Shown piece by piece: positions 1 to 9,172 of a DNA stretch of 64,000 nt. The stretch lies in contig NZ_JHXX01000004.1 in NCBI RefSeq assembly GCF_000621605.1, forward strand, positions 62,001-126,000. The letters run 5' to 3'. Position numbers and translations under genes: made by a program. This DNA is from Butyrivibrio sp. MC2021 (GTDB lineage: Bacteria; Bacillota; Clostridia; Lachnospirales; Lachnospiraceae). Under the pieces are notes generated by a model. The model was not told the origin of the DNA. It searched no databases and saw only the letters and a list, made by a program, of their open reading frames with translations. Positions within the stretch are counted from its first letter, which is position 1; every line of letters starts with the position of its first letter.

Positions 1-350
1 GTGGGAAGCTCTACCTCTCCGTCGCCATCAATGACATCGCTGTCAAGGCCGTCCACCAGGGACTGAACCTGCTCCAATGTCAGTTCATCTCCGTCTTCCT
101 CCTCATCGGAATAATCCTCCTCAAGGAATTCGTCCTCTGAGTCGTCCGGAACATCTTCTTCCCCCTCATAGTCCTCGTCAAACTCATAGTCGTCATCGTC
201 GAAGACCTCAAATTCCTGGTCGAAGTCGGTATCTACCTTGCCAAACTCCGCTGCCAAAACTCGGACAGGGTCTCCGGACAGCATGAACAACGCCAGTAAA
301 ATAGCGGTCATGCGCAGGAAAATACTATGTTTCTTCTTACTACTCATCAT
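1..350 (-). CDS. Secreted acidic protein, N-terminal part (runs off left edge)
   Basis: Reading leftwards from 350, an open frame starts with two consecutive ATG codons (350 and 347) behind a GGAGGG ribosome-binding site at 360-355, and stays open to the window edge. The first ~33 residues form a signal peptide: a basic start (KKKHS), a hydrophobic core around TAILLALFMLSG, and a likely cleavage after VLAA. The next ~65 residues are extremely rich in Asp and Glu, then a segment beginning ELTLEQVQSLVDGL follows. The same signal-peptide-plus-acidic-stretch layout occurs in the secreted proteins further right, so this is probably another member of that surface set. The functional part lies outside the window and the product cannot be named. 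Confidence 0.75.
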   Translation of the reverse strand, partial: MMSSKKKHSIFLRMTAILLALFMLSGDPVRVLAAEFGKVDTDFDQEFEVFDDDDYEFDEDYEGEEDVPDDSEDEFLEEDYSDEEEDGDELTLEQVQSLVDGLDSDVIDGDGEVELP

Positions 351-480
351 TTCTCCCTCCTCATACTTGTGTACAGCCGCTCACCGTCTATGGTCAGCGG
401 AAGATGAATTAATTGTACAATATTTCGTATGCGCAAATGAAATAAAAATGCAGAGTTTAGAAAGATTTAATAATAGGACA

Positions 481-518
481 TAAAAACACCCCGTGGTGCC
501 TGGCACCGACGGGGTGTT
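481..518 (-). terminator. Intrinsic terminator of the C1A peptidase gene at 527-4837
   Basis: Arms 485-494 (AACACCCCGT) and 509-518 (ACGGGGTGTT) are perfectly complementary. On the minus strand the hairpin is followed by TTTTTA. It sits just after the stop codon of the gene to its right. Confidence 0.85.
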
Positions 519-526
519 AATGAACA

Positions 527-3500
527 TTATTCAGTAATTTTGAAGCGTGCTGAAAGAGTTGTTATCTGATCGCAGTAATAAGGGCCCTTTGGAGTATCCT
601 CCAGGAAGACATTGATCTCAATCTCTGTTCCCGGAAGAGGTCTTTCTGTGGGCTCAACCAGATCTCCTGCCCCTACTTCGGTTCCATCCTCCAAAACAGT
701 GTCATTTACGTAGTAATAGTAGCAATGCTCGCCCTCAAGATATGCTACATCCTTGTTAAAGCCGACAGAAACAGGAATGTCTCCATCAGTGATCCTGTAC
801 TTGGAATAGAAGTAGCCGTCGCGGCCATTCTTCTTGTAGCGGACATCCTTAACCACAAGATTCAGATCATTGGCATTTCCCTTGAAGATTGTAAAGGTAT
901 CGCCCTTTATTGTTCCCTTGAAGTTGCCGGTACCCTTGACCATAACGGTGGGCGCCTTGGGATCCTGATAGGATGCTACCCTTCTGTTGTTCTTGAATCT
1001 GAGGGTATAATCCACACCTTCCTGAAGAAGGAGCTCTCCGTACTGTCCGAAGGTTACATCAACCCTTGGCACTATCCCTGCCTTGCTGTATTTTGCAGCA
1101 TATGCACGTACCCCAAAGTGGTTTCTTGAATCCTTTTTGATATCGTAAGGCTTGATGGTAAAGGTCTTTCTGATCTGACCGCAGCAGCCGTTGATTCCGG
1201 TAAATACAATGCTGTACTTGCCTGCATCCTTGGCGTCCAAATAACTTACTGAATAGTCGCCGTTGCCATCAAAATTCTCTTCTGCAAGGACTGTTTTGCC
1301 CTGCTTTTCGTTTTTGTAGAGTGTGACCTTATCCCAGCCCTGATCCAGTTTTTTGTCAGCGGGATTGAACAGGTCCTCAATGGTCACATAGTAACCTGTG
1401 TACTCGATTTCTGAGGAAAGACCTGCTACCACAGCCTTGGAAATATCGTAGCCGGTAACCTCAAAGGTGCAGTACTTAACTCCGGCGTACTCTCCCAATC
1501 CCTCGAGACATACCTTGTGAGTTCCTACTTCCTTGTAGTTCTTATCAGAGTAAATAAACGCATAATCTTTTCCGTAAAAGAGCTCTTTTCCCTTGAAGAA
1601 AACATGTCCCCTGGGATTCTTGTCCCCTGTGTTGTCCAAAAGCTCTTCCATGAAGTTTTCGTCTCCAACCTCTTCATAAGGAATCTTCAGGGCATTGCCC
1701 TTGCTGTCTCCCAGCTTGAAGAAGGAAGCATTTTTACTGTTTGTAAAGTCCGCAACATCAATAAACCTGGCATCACGCTCCCCTTCGAAGTTGCTGTTTT
1801 CTAAGGCCCTGACAATAATATTATAGGTGGCACCCGCTTCTGAAAGGATCTCCTTGGAAGGATTCTCTACCGCAACAACCCCATCCTCGGTGTTCTTATA
1901 ATACATATATTCAAAGTCTTTTCCGGCCTTAAGGGCAGTTCCGTTGAAGAATAAAGCCGGATGAATTGAGCTAAGTCTTGTCTTCTTTTTCTTATCAACA
2001 GTAAGGAATACTTCGTCATCGAACTCGGCCAGTTCGAGGTCTGCTTTAGCAATGGAAAAAGAGAACTCGGCCTTGGCAGAAGCATAATCACCCTTTCCGG
2101 TAATAACAGCTGATGCCTTACCCTGGGATGCATTTACGTTGTTCTTATAGGTGAGGCTGTAGTCTCTGCCCTCTATAAGAAGCTTGTTTTTGCAATAAAC
2201 CATAGGTATCCCATTAATAGTGACGGGCTCACCAGTATAAATATATGCGCCACTCTCAAGAGCGGCAGACTCTGTATAAACATTGTAATCTACAAAATAC
2301 CATACGCCCATGGGAATATTGGCAGGATCATCCTCAAACAGTTCCATTATATAGCCGTCGTTGATATCGCCCCAGTCATCAAGAGGCTCCTCATCAGGCT
2401 CATATCCCGGAGGAACTATTTTAAGATCCTGAGAATAAAATATGTATGAATCATCGGTTTCTACAAGGAGTGTATATTCCACGTAGGTAACCTCATCCAC
2501 AGGTTCGTAAGTAAAGGTACTGTCAACAACCTCATTTCTGCCCTCGTCAGCAGAGACAGCGTCAAAACCTACCTTGTCTCTGTAAAGGTCGTAAGCTATG
2601 GCGCCGGGCTGGGGTTCCCACTTGATATAAACACTGTTGTTAGCGGCAACCTCAAAATATACCTGATCATCATTTATCTCGCCGTACATAACTGTACTGC
2701 CCTTTACTCCGTCAACCGTAACAGAGATATTGGTTTGACCAAGACCTGTAAAGGTTACAATGCCGTCCTGGTCAACGGTAGCCACAGCCTCATTGCTGCT
2801 CTCCCACGTAACGTTTCCGGGAACATAGTCCTCGGGGTCAAGGACATAGCTGCAACGGCACTTTCTGATCTTGTTTTCGAAGTAAACCTGATCAATGACG
2901 ATATCTACCTGCCTGAGCTTATTTATAACGTAAACATCAAAGCTTTCGGTCTTGCCGTTTGCTGTCTCAAGAGTTATGGTTGCATTGCCCTCTGAAACGC
3001 CTGTTACTATGCGACCTGAAACTGAAGCAATCTCAGGATCGGAGCTGGTGATCTTAACAGGGCTCTTTGCTGCGGAGATAGGATAAACAGTGTAGTCTAT
3101 CTTGAAATTCTCTTCGATACCAAGATTTACTCCCATCTCATCCACATTTTCAAGTATGATGCACTGGGGCTCTGTCTCCTCTTTTACCACATTGTCGGTG
3201 TAAGCCTTGATCTTGAGGTTGTCTGTCATGGAACTCCATGCGCCGTCCTCATAGCAGAAGCTCTGGCCCTCTTCAGCCATTATTGAAAGGAAGCTTCCCT
3301 CGTTAAAATCAATCTCACCGCCGGTGGATAAGTCGTAAGCTACGCCGTCGAAGGTTGTGGTAACCACAACAGCGAAGGTCTCACCGGGCTTAAGGAAAAT
3401 GTCCTTATTAAGGTCAATGGTGTAGCGGCCTGCGAAGGTTGTTTTGCCTGTAACTGTGTCTTCCTTTACACCGGACTCAGGGTTGGAAGGATCTTTCAGA

Positions 3501-4837
3501 TCTCTGTATACCTCAACGGTGTAATCGGTGTTCTCATCCAGGATGAATACTGATACAGCCTTGAGGGTCTCGCCCTCCTCAGCATTCTTTGCGTGAGCGG
3601 TGAAAACGTTGGCTCCCTTATTTACGCAGTTCATTCCATTAAAAAGGAAGCCGTCGTACTGATAGTTGTTGTCATAATCGTCGGCGGTGGTAACCTCTGC
3701 GCCGTAGATCTGCTCTCCCAGGGATGCTTCGTAATAAGACATCCAGAAATAGCCTGAGTAGTCGGGGTGCTCGATGTCTCCCTCATCTGCCCAGCTGTTT
3801 CTTACAAGGAAAGCACCGTCCTTGGGAGGTGTAATAACGAAGTTCTCCTTGGAATAGTTGTCATCCCAGCCCACCACAACAACTTCGTGGTTGACGGAAA
3901 CGGACTCCGGATTGTAATAGGCGCCGGTCTCTTCATTGTAGGTGGCCTCAGCCACATCGGAAGAATAACCGTCTGTGGCACCAAAGCTGATGTCCGCAGC
4001 TCCGTACTCCATAACCATCTTCTTTAAGGGATTGAGATAAGCGGGATTCTTGAAAGTAAGGAACTTATCTCTGTTAAGGTCTGTAATATAGTAGTTCTTT
4101 ACATGAGCCACATCATCATAAGCGAGATTGTCCCTGATTCCGTAGCTGTTTACCAAGGGTGCGTAGCTGTAGGGCACAAGCTCCTCTGCGGCAGCTCCGC
4201 GCCAGCTTGTCATGATGTCAAGGCCAACGATACCGTCTCCGCCGTAGTTCAGTGACTCGTAAGGGTCAATGCCTGAGAAGTAGTCTCCGTCAGTGCCTCC
4301 CAGGGGATCCACCACGCTGTGATAGTAAAAATATGCCAGATGCAGCTCAGAAAAGTCGGGATCCGGAATGAGTCCTGACTTTAACATGTTGATCTCAAGA
4401 AGACCCATAGATGCATGAGCCCAGCAGGTGCCGTAGTTGCCCTGATTGCGAAGTGGAGGAAGAAGCGGTGTTACGTACTTGGCAGGGAATTCTTCGGAAA
4501 AGAATGCCTCGTCATCATCTCCCCCTCTGTCAGTGATGTTAAACTTCATAGCGCTTCTGTGACCGGTGGCATGCATTGTGCCTCCGGTCTGGGGCTGCGC
4601 TTCTTCAGGTCCTTCCTCCTGCGCCTGTTCCTCTGATTCCTCCTCAGGCTCCTCCTGCACTTCTTCCTGCGCAAGTTCAGCTTCTTCAGAAACATCCTCT
4701 GTTTCGTCTTCGGAAAAAATCAGTTCTTCCTCTTCCTGTTCAAGAAAGAGTTCTTCCCCATCCGTGGCAAACGCTGTTGCAGCGTTTGTTGCGACAATTA
4801 CCCCACTTAGTATTGCCGCCAATACTCTTTTTTTCAT
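527..4837 (-). CDS. Secreted papain-like (C1A) peptidase with lectin-like, BIG2 and Ig-like repeat domains
   Basis: The protein has 1436 residues from ATG 4837. That start is preferred over an upstream in-frame TTG at 4858 because the signal peptide (residues 1-24, ending NAATAFA) begins there and GAGAAAGG lies 10 nt upstream. A Glu-rich stretch covers about 27-85. The C1A domain (about 115-370) has Cys138 in YGTCWAH, His317 in NHEVVVVGW and Asn347 in RNSWADEG, so the triad is complete. A lectin-like domain of the kind usual after clostridial C1A domains covers about 380-560. Two BIG2-type domains and an Fn3-like domain follow (about 570-815), then a WGDI module from Trp822 and several Ig-like repeats (DYxxxYKNN ... 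KGxGNFxG) to the end. No sortase motif is seen. It is likely an extracellular, surface-associated peptidase; the substrate is unknown. Confidence 0.9.
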   Translation of the reverse strand: MKKRVLAAILSGVIVATNAATAFATDGEELFLEQEEEELIFSEDETEDVSEEAELAQEEVQEEPEEESEEQAQEEGPEEAQPQTGGTMHATGHRSAMKFNITDRGGDDDEAFFSEEFPAKYVTPLLPPLRNQGNYGTCWAHASMGLLEINMLKSGLIPDPDFSELHLAYFYYHSVVDPLGGTDGDYFSGIDPYESLNYGGDGIVGLDIMTSWRGAAAEELVPYSYAPLVNSYGIRDNLAYDDVAHVKNYYITDLNRDKFLTFKNPAYLNPLKKMVMEYGAADISFGATDGYSSDVAEATYNEETGAYYNPESVSVNHEVVVVGWDDNYSKENFVITPPKDGAFLVRNSWADEGDIEHPDYSGYFWMSYYEASLGEQIYGAEVTTADDYDNNYQYDGFLFNGMNCVNKGANVFTAHAKNAEEGETLKAVSVFILDENTDYTVEVYRDLKDPSNPESGVKEDTVTGKTTFAGRYTIDLNKDIFLKPGETFAVVVTTTFDGVAYDLSTGGEIDFNEGSFLSIMAEEGQSFCYEDGAWSSMTDNLKIKAYTDNVVKEETEPQCIILENVDEMGVNLGIEENFKIDYTVYPISAAKSPVKITSSDPEIASVSGRIVTGVSEGNATITLETANGKTESFDVYVINKLRQVDIVIDQVYFENKIRKCRCSYVLDPEDYVPGNVTWESSNEAVATVDQDGIVTFTGLGQTNISVTVDGVKGSTVMYGEINDDQVYFEVAANNSVYIKWEPQPGAIAYDLYRDKVGFDAVSADEGRNEVVDSTFTYEPVDEVTYVEYTLLVETDDSYIFYSQDLKIVPPGYEPDEEPLDDWGDINDGYIMELFEDDPANIPMGVWYFVDYNVYTESAALESGAYIYTGEPVTINGIPMVYCKNKLLIEGRDYSLTYKNNVNASQGKASAVITGKGDYASAKAEFSFSIAKADLELAEFDDEVFLTVDKKKKTRLSSIHPALFFNGTALKAGKDFEYMYYKNTEDGVVAVENPSKEILSEAGATYNIIVRALENSNFEGERDARFIDVADFTNSKNASFFKLGDSKGNALKIPYEEVGDENFMEELLDNTGDKNPRGHVFFKGKELFYGKDYAFIYSDKNYKEVGTHKVCLEGLGEYAGVKYCTFEVTGYDISKAVVAGLSSEIEYTGYYVTIEDLFNPADKKLDQGWDKVTLYKNEKQGKTVLAEENFDGNGDYSVSYLDAKDAGKYSIVFTGINGCCGQIRKTFTIKPYDIKKDSRNHFGVRAYAAKYSKAGIVPRVDVTFGQYGELLLQEGVDYTLRFKNNRRVASYQDPKAPTVMVKGTGNFKGTIKGDTFTIFKGNANDLNLVVKDVRYKKNGRDGYFYSKYRITDGDIPVSVGFNKDVAYLEGEHCYYYYVNDTVLEDGTEVGAGDLVEPTERPLPGTEIEINVFLEDTPKGPYYCDQITTLSARFKITE

Positions 4838-4876
4838 ACTTTTTCTGCCTTTCTCCAAATTTTATCTGCACCTTCA

Positions 4877-4905
4877 ATATTCCGCTTATTGACTACAATT
4901 GTCAA
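4877..4905 (-). promoter_or_regulatory. Probable promoter of the C1A gene 527-4837
   Basis: On the minus strand a perfect -35 TTGACA (4905-4900) is followed after 17 nt by GAATAT (4882-4877), a weak -10. This lies 40-70 nt upstream of the start codon. Confidence 0.45.
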
Positions 4906-4919
4906 ATGTAGATTTAATT

Positions 4920-4951
4920 GACGAATAACACCTGAAATGGGACGAATAGCA
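4920..4951. promoter_or_regulatory. Direct repeat upstream of the promoter, possible activator site
   Basis: GACGAATAACA (4920-4930) and GACGAATAGCA (4941-4951) are direct repeats spaced exactly 21 bp, two helical turns. They lie just upstream of the -35 at 4905-4900. This placement would suit an activator or response-regulator dimer. It is inference from spacing and position only. Confidence 0.3.
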
Positions 4952-4952
4952 G

Positions 4953-5474
4953 GTGACAAAGAAGTTCAAATACAGCGATGAAGTGAAGATGTTTGATCTA
5001 TACAAGGAGTTTGGAAAGAAAGGACATCCGGAGCCCTATTACAGCCTGGAGACCGGCAAGGGCACTACCGTTTATTCACTTTCTTCAGTAAATACCAAGG
5101 CAAACGGCAAGGGTAAAAAGTACCTTCTTACCAAGGGCTATTCCAAGCTCTCCACAGGAGCAAGCCCAAGCGAGTACCTGAATGTGGTAAACCTTGACCT
5201 CTACTGCCAGTGGGGCAAGACCCAGTACTACTCAATCTCCTACGATTGCAAGGGTGGAAGCCTCAAAAATCCGGTTTACGCCTACAGCTCAGCCAAGTCA
5301 CTGACACTGCCAAAGCCCACCAGGGCCGACTACAAGTTCACCGGCTGGAAGCCAAGCAAGAAAGTATCAACCGCTACTGTAGTCACCAAGGGAACCTCCA
5401 CCACCATCAAAAAAGGCAGTGAAGGAAATCTCGAATTCGAGGCAACCTGGGAAGCAGTTAAGAAAAAGAAATAA
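4953..5474 (+). pseudogene. 3' remnant of a surface-protein gene with an InlB-type repeat
   Basis: A plus-strand frame is open from just after a TAG at 4947 to a TAA at 5472-5474 (about 173 codons). The only early starts are GTG 4953 and an internal ATG, neither with a good ribosome-binding site, and there is no signal peptide. The sequence resembles the C-terminal end of a secreted protein: residues ~97-165 form an InlB/Listeria-Bacteroides-type repeat (YSISYDCKGGSLKNP ... YKFTGW ... EFEATW). All neighbouring surface genes run the other way and the head of this one is missing. I read it as a truncated gene left by recombination. A short expressed cytoplasmic protein is the less likely alternative. 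Confidence 0.55.
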
Positions 5475-5485
5475 TTAACAGCATG

Positions 5486-5518
5486 AAAAAGGGCTGCGCA
5501 CCAATCAGTGCGCAGCCC
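5486..5518 (-). terminator. Intrinsic terminator, mainly for the gene at 5528-8974
   Basis: Perfect 11-bp arms 5491-5501 (GGGCTGCGCAC) and 5508-5518 enclose a 6-nt loop. The minus strand then reads TTTTT. The hairpin lies between two convergent genes and may also act on the plus strand, where the following tract is weaker. Confidence 0.85.
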
Positions 5519-5527
5519 CATTCTTAT

Positions 5528-8500
5528 TTAGTCGAATTTTTCGAACTTGCTAATCTTGAACTTAAGTGTAGCTTTTCCGCCATACTCTCCGATACCCTGG
5601 ATCATAACCTGGGCTGTGCCGGACTTGATGTTCTTCTTGTAACCAACGATTACAAAGTCCTTACCAAGAGTAAGTCCTGTGAAGTCATCAGCGGTGAGCT
5701 TAACTGCTCTTCCGGTATAATACTTATCTTTTACCTTGATCTGCTTAGCAGAGATAGCCTTCTTATTAACATTGTAGCCGGGAAGGGTAATTCCCTCTTC
5801 GCCAAAGTCATAGGTTCCCTCTGTGCCGTTTGTGATAGTTACAGCAAGAACACCATCTTCTCCAACAGCTGAAGCATAGGTGTATTTAAAGTCCTTACCT
5901 TCTGTGAGCTTTGCTCCGGTTACGCCGTCGCATACAACAGGAACCTTCTTGCCGTCAGCCTTATCTGCGCTCTTAACGTCTACAGGAATTGTATAAACGT
6001 TATTTGTAGTATTGGGTACTACCTTGAACTTGGCAGTAGCCTTGCCGTAGTTTTTACCTTTTCCTATGATGTTGAGTTCGCCGGTATCGCCGACCTTCTT
6101 GTTGTTACTGTAGGATACAGTATATTCAATGCCTTCTCTTAACAGCTTATCATAAAATCTGTAAAGTCTGAAGTTCTCAACTACCGCTCCGCCTGCCATG
6201 TAAGGAACTTCAATCATGTCCTCATCAGCAGCGTTTTTGTTGTATACTTCGTCGTTGAGTAATGCTCTGTACTCATATCCGCCAAAGTCGCTTACAGGTC
6301 TTATCTTGATATTCTTGATAATACTGCCCTCATAGATTCCTCTTCCTCTGAAGGTAATCGCCAATGTTCCGGGTTCAACCCTGCCATTAGTAGAATAATA
6401 ATAGTCACTACTATCAAGTGTATTTGCAAAATCATCGAAATCCATTTCCAGTTCTTCTACCACTTCAGACAGAGACCAAGTACTTCCGGAATATGGTACT
6501 TCCGCACCATCAAGTGCTTTAAACGCATCAGGAAGCGGTAGTCCTTTAATTGTAAATTTCTGATATGCAGTTCCAACTACTCTCTTGTCACCAATCTTGC
6601 TATCTGCATTCTTTGGATATACATATAACCATCCGGTTCCTGCATTGGTGTTATAGTAAGAATAACTAAACTGGCTTGTGAAAGCTTCGTCTGTGGAACT
6701 AAGGGTTGTCTTTCCATAGGAAACTGTGAAGGCAGGTGTAGGATATTTGAGAATGCCGTCAACCTTTTCTATGGCATTGTTCTTTTCAGTAATTTTAACC
6801 TTAAGCTGGCTTGCAAATATAGTGTCATTCTTTTCATAAACTGAAATATAAATGCCTCTCTCACCCTGGAAGTATGAATTCTCAGTTGGTATAACCTTCC
6901 ATTGATAGGATCCCGGTACCTTATAAGCCTGTCCAAACTGTAAATTATCTCCACCCTCAGGTGCTGAAACAAGCTCAATCTTATACTGATTCTTTTTAAC
7001 CTTCTTGCCATTCAGTTTCAGAGTAATCGTAGACTTGCCGCCAACATACTGATAGCTGGAATTAAGAGATAGGCTTGTACTGGTAATGTTTGCTTTGCTG
7101 ATTTCGAAGTAATAAGTTTCTGTAAATTTGTTAGCATACTGGCCCTTGCCCTTAAGGGTTACAGATGCTTCTTTACCCGGAAGCTTATTGTTAGCATATT
7201 TTACTGTATAATCAGTTCCTTCAACAAGAAGTACTCTGTCATTTCCGGTATACCAATATGCTTTCAGCGAAGGAAATGTAATAGCACTTCCTGTATATAC
7301 ACGATCATAGATGTTATATACAAGAAGACCTCTCTCTACAACATTTTCAGCCTGGTCTATGTCCTCAATTTCAATTTCTTGGTCATCAGCCTGCTTTATA
7401 ACAGCTATTTTTGTTGAAAATTCCTGTCCTGCATAGGTCACTTTTGCAGTGTAGAGCGTTACTTTACCCTTTTCTTCAGCTGTAATATCTGTTGTTGAGA
7501 TTTCCTTCTCCTCATAGCAAATGGTACAACGCATTGTTAATTCTGCCTCAGTATAATGATCATACCAATTCCAATATGCCTCTACCCAATTGTGCTCATG
7601 ATCTGCCTGCTCTTCAAAGACAGCTTTAACTGCTATATAAATATCATCCTCAATATCAGTAATATCACTTCTAAGCTTAAGAACATTAGCCTCTTCACCT
7701 GTACCAAATCCGAAGTAATTTCTATATGTTCCATAAACTTCCCATCCTTCAAAGTCATAACCTTCCTTTGTAACTGTTACGCCTGAAAGATCTTTAACTA
7801 CTGTTCCGGCTTTTCCGTCAACTTCTAATATTTCAGATTCAGCCAGCTCAGGAGTTGCTGTTCCACCGTCTAAACGATACTCCATAAATACAGGATATGT
7901 GGTAGCAACAGGTGTTTCAGCCTCAAGAGTAAGTCCTGTAAGACCATAAACCAAAGTCTCTGTGGAATCATCTGAATAGGTGAACTTTACAGTAACCTTC
8001 TGTGTATCCTTATCGGTAACCTTAAGAACAATGTTTCTGTCCTCGTCAAGAGTTACCAGATGATCGGGATCCTCAAAAGCCTTGCTGGGATTGATTCCTA
8101 CTTCAACCTTGGCAGCATTGGGATCATCAGCCTTAAGAACAAGATAATATCCGGTCTGGAGTTCAGGATCGCTGCTAAATGTTGTCCAGTCCTTAACATA
8201 CTTAAGGGTACCTGTGATAGTTCCATCAGCAGTCTCTGTAGGAGCTGTTACAACAACATCACTATACTGAAGATCGCTTGTTACCAAGTCAAAGACTACC
8301 TTAGCCTGGTCCTCAGCTGCCACTGTGATATTTTTCTCGATAGGCTCTGCAGGGTCAGTAGCTGACTTCAGAGTAAGACCTGAAATATCATAGGTAAGAA
8401 GAGTGAAATTATCATCATCATATGTGAATAAGATGTTAACCTTCTGAGTCTCTATATCAGAAACCTTAAGGACTATATTTCTGTCAGCATCAAGCTCTAC

Positions 8501-8974
8501 AAGGCGATCAGGTTCCTCAAAGGTCTTACTGGGATTGATTCCTACTTGAATCTTGGTAGCTGCAGGATCATCAGCCTTAAGAACAAGGTAGTATCCGCTC
8601 TGTTCATCTTCCTTGCTGCTAAAGCCTGTATAACCCTCAACTGGTAAAAGAGTACCTTCGATTTTGCCATTAGCAGAATCTGTGGGTGCTGTTATCACGA
8701 TATCCTCCTGGAGCTCGCTTACCAGTTTGCCAAGAACATCCGTGGTAGCAGCCTCAGGCTCAACTACCAGATTTGCTCCAGGAACAGGAGCCTCACCGGG
8801 GTCCTCCTCCAAAAGCAGAGCCTCATCGGTCTCTTCCAGTAGCTCTGCTACTTCGCTCACCGCATCTTCTTCCTGAAACAGCACCTCTGATGCATAAACC
8901 GGGAATGCTGATGTGATAGTCAGTGCTGCTGAAAGCGTTACCCCAAGCAGCTTGCAAAACACTTTACTTCTCAT
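5528..8974 (-). CDS. Large secreted repeat protein with duplicated N-terminal domain and InlB-type module
   Basis: The protein has 1148 residues. ATG 8974 is preferred over ATG 8980 because AAAGGAG lies 9 nt before it but only 3 nt before the other. A signal peptide (1-28, ending AFPVYA) is followed by a short acidic stretch with EVLFQEED. Two copies of a domain of about 110 residues follow (about 88-198 and 235-345), sharing the pattern TGYYLVLKADDP ... VGINPSK ... DRNIVLKV; I do not recognise this domain. Next come an InlB-like segment (about 361-458, GYDFEGW) and at least four Ig-like repeats with the DYTVKYANN and KGKGxY signatures also present in the C1A paralogues. No catalytic motif is evident, so an adhesive or structural surface role is likely. 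Confidence 0.8.
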   Translation of the reverse strand: MRSKVFCKLLGVTLSAALTITSAFPVYASEVLFQEEDAVSEVAELLEETDEALLLEEDPGEAPVPGANLVVEPEAATTDVLGKLVSELQEDIVITAPTDSANGKIEGTLLPVEGYTGFSSKEDEQSGYYLVLKADDPAATKIQVGINPSKTFEEPDRLVELDADRNIVLKVSDIETQKVNILFTYDDDNFTLLTYDISGLTLKSATDPAEPIEKNITVAAEDQAKVVFDLVTSDLQYSDVVVTAPTETADGTITGTLKYVKDWTTFSSDPELQTGYYLVLKADDPNAAKVEVGINPSKAFEDPDHLVTLDEDRNIVLKVTDKDTQKVTVKFTYSDDSTETLVYGLTGLTLEAETPVATTYPVFMEYRLDGGTATPELAESEILEVDGKAGTVVKDLSGVTVTKEGYDFEGWEVYGTYRNYFGFGTGEEANVLKLRSDITDIEDDIYIAVKAVFEEQADHEHNWVEAYWNWYDHYTEAELTMRCTICYEEKEISTTDITAEEKGKVTLYTAKVTYAGQEFSTKIAVIKQADDQEIEIEDIDQAENVVERGLLVYNIYDRVYTGSAITFPSLKAYWYTGNDRVLLVEGTDYTVKYANNKLPGKEASVTLKGKGQYANKFTETYYFEISKANITSTSLSLNSSYQYVGGKSTITLKLNGKKVKKNQYKIELVSAPEGGDNLQFGQAYKVPGSYQWKVIPTENSYFQGERGIYISVYEKNDTIFASQLKVKITEKNNAIEKVDGILKYPTPAFTVSYGKTTLSSTDEAFTSQFSYSYYNTNAGTGWLYVYPKNADSKIGDKRVVGTAYQKFTIKGLPLPDAFKALDGAEVPYSGSTWSLSEVVEELEMDFDDFANTLDSSDYYYSTNGRVEPGTLAITFRGRGIYEGSIIKNIKIRPVSDFGGYEYRALLNDEVYNKNAADEDMIEVPYMAGGAVVENFRLYRFYDKLLREGIEYTVSYSNNKKVGDTGELNIIGKGKNYGKATAKFKVVPNTTNNVYTIPVDVKSADKADGKKVPVVCDGVTGAKLTEGKDFKYTYASAVGEDGVLAVTITNGTEGTYDFGEEGITLPGYNVNKKAISAKQIKVKDKYYTGRAVKLTADDFTGLTLGKDFVIVGYKKNIKSGTAQVMIQGIGEYGGKATLKFKISKFEKFD

Positions 8975-9016
8975 ATTCATCTTCTCCTTTCACGGAATAT
9001 CGATTGCATATTCTCT

Positions 9017-9022
9017 ATTATA
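9017..9022 (-). promoter_or_regulatory. -10 element upstream of the gene at 5528-8974
   Basis: A perfect TATAAT on the minus strand lies about 43 nt upstream of the start codon. No convincing -35 hexamer is present at 16-18 nt spacing. Confidence 0.4.
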
Positions 9023-9172
9023 TGATACTCTCATTTATGACCGATTGTCATCATATAATGTACGCAATTTTGATATTTTAAATACCTATACAATATTAGT
9101 TCGAATTTAATTTCAGCCAAAATGGTATTATCCGTTACATGGGAGAAGTTTAATAAATACTTTATATTTTAT

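Noticed and set aside
4838..4858. Upstream TTG start for the C1A gene
   Set aside because: The signal peptide starts at the downstream ATG (4837), which has the better-placed ribosome-binding site; the same reasoning removes the TTG starts at 20843, 40128 and 48438.
4566..4892. Plus-strand Ser-rich open frames opposite the acidic leader
   Set aside because: They are the antisense of Glu-rich codons (GAA/GAG) of the peptidase gene and its upstream region; similar shadows occur opposite every acidic leader and have no start signal.
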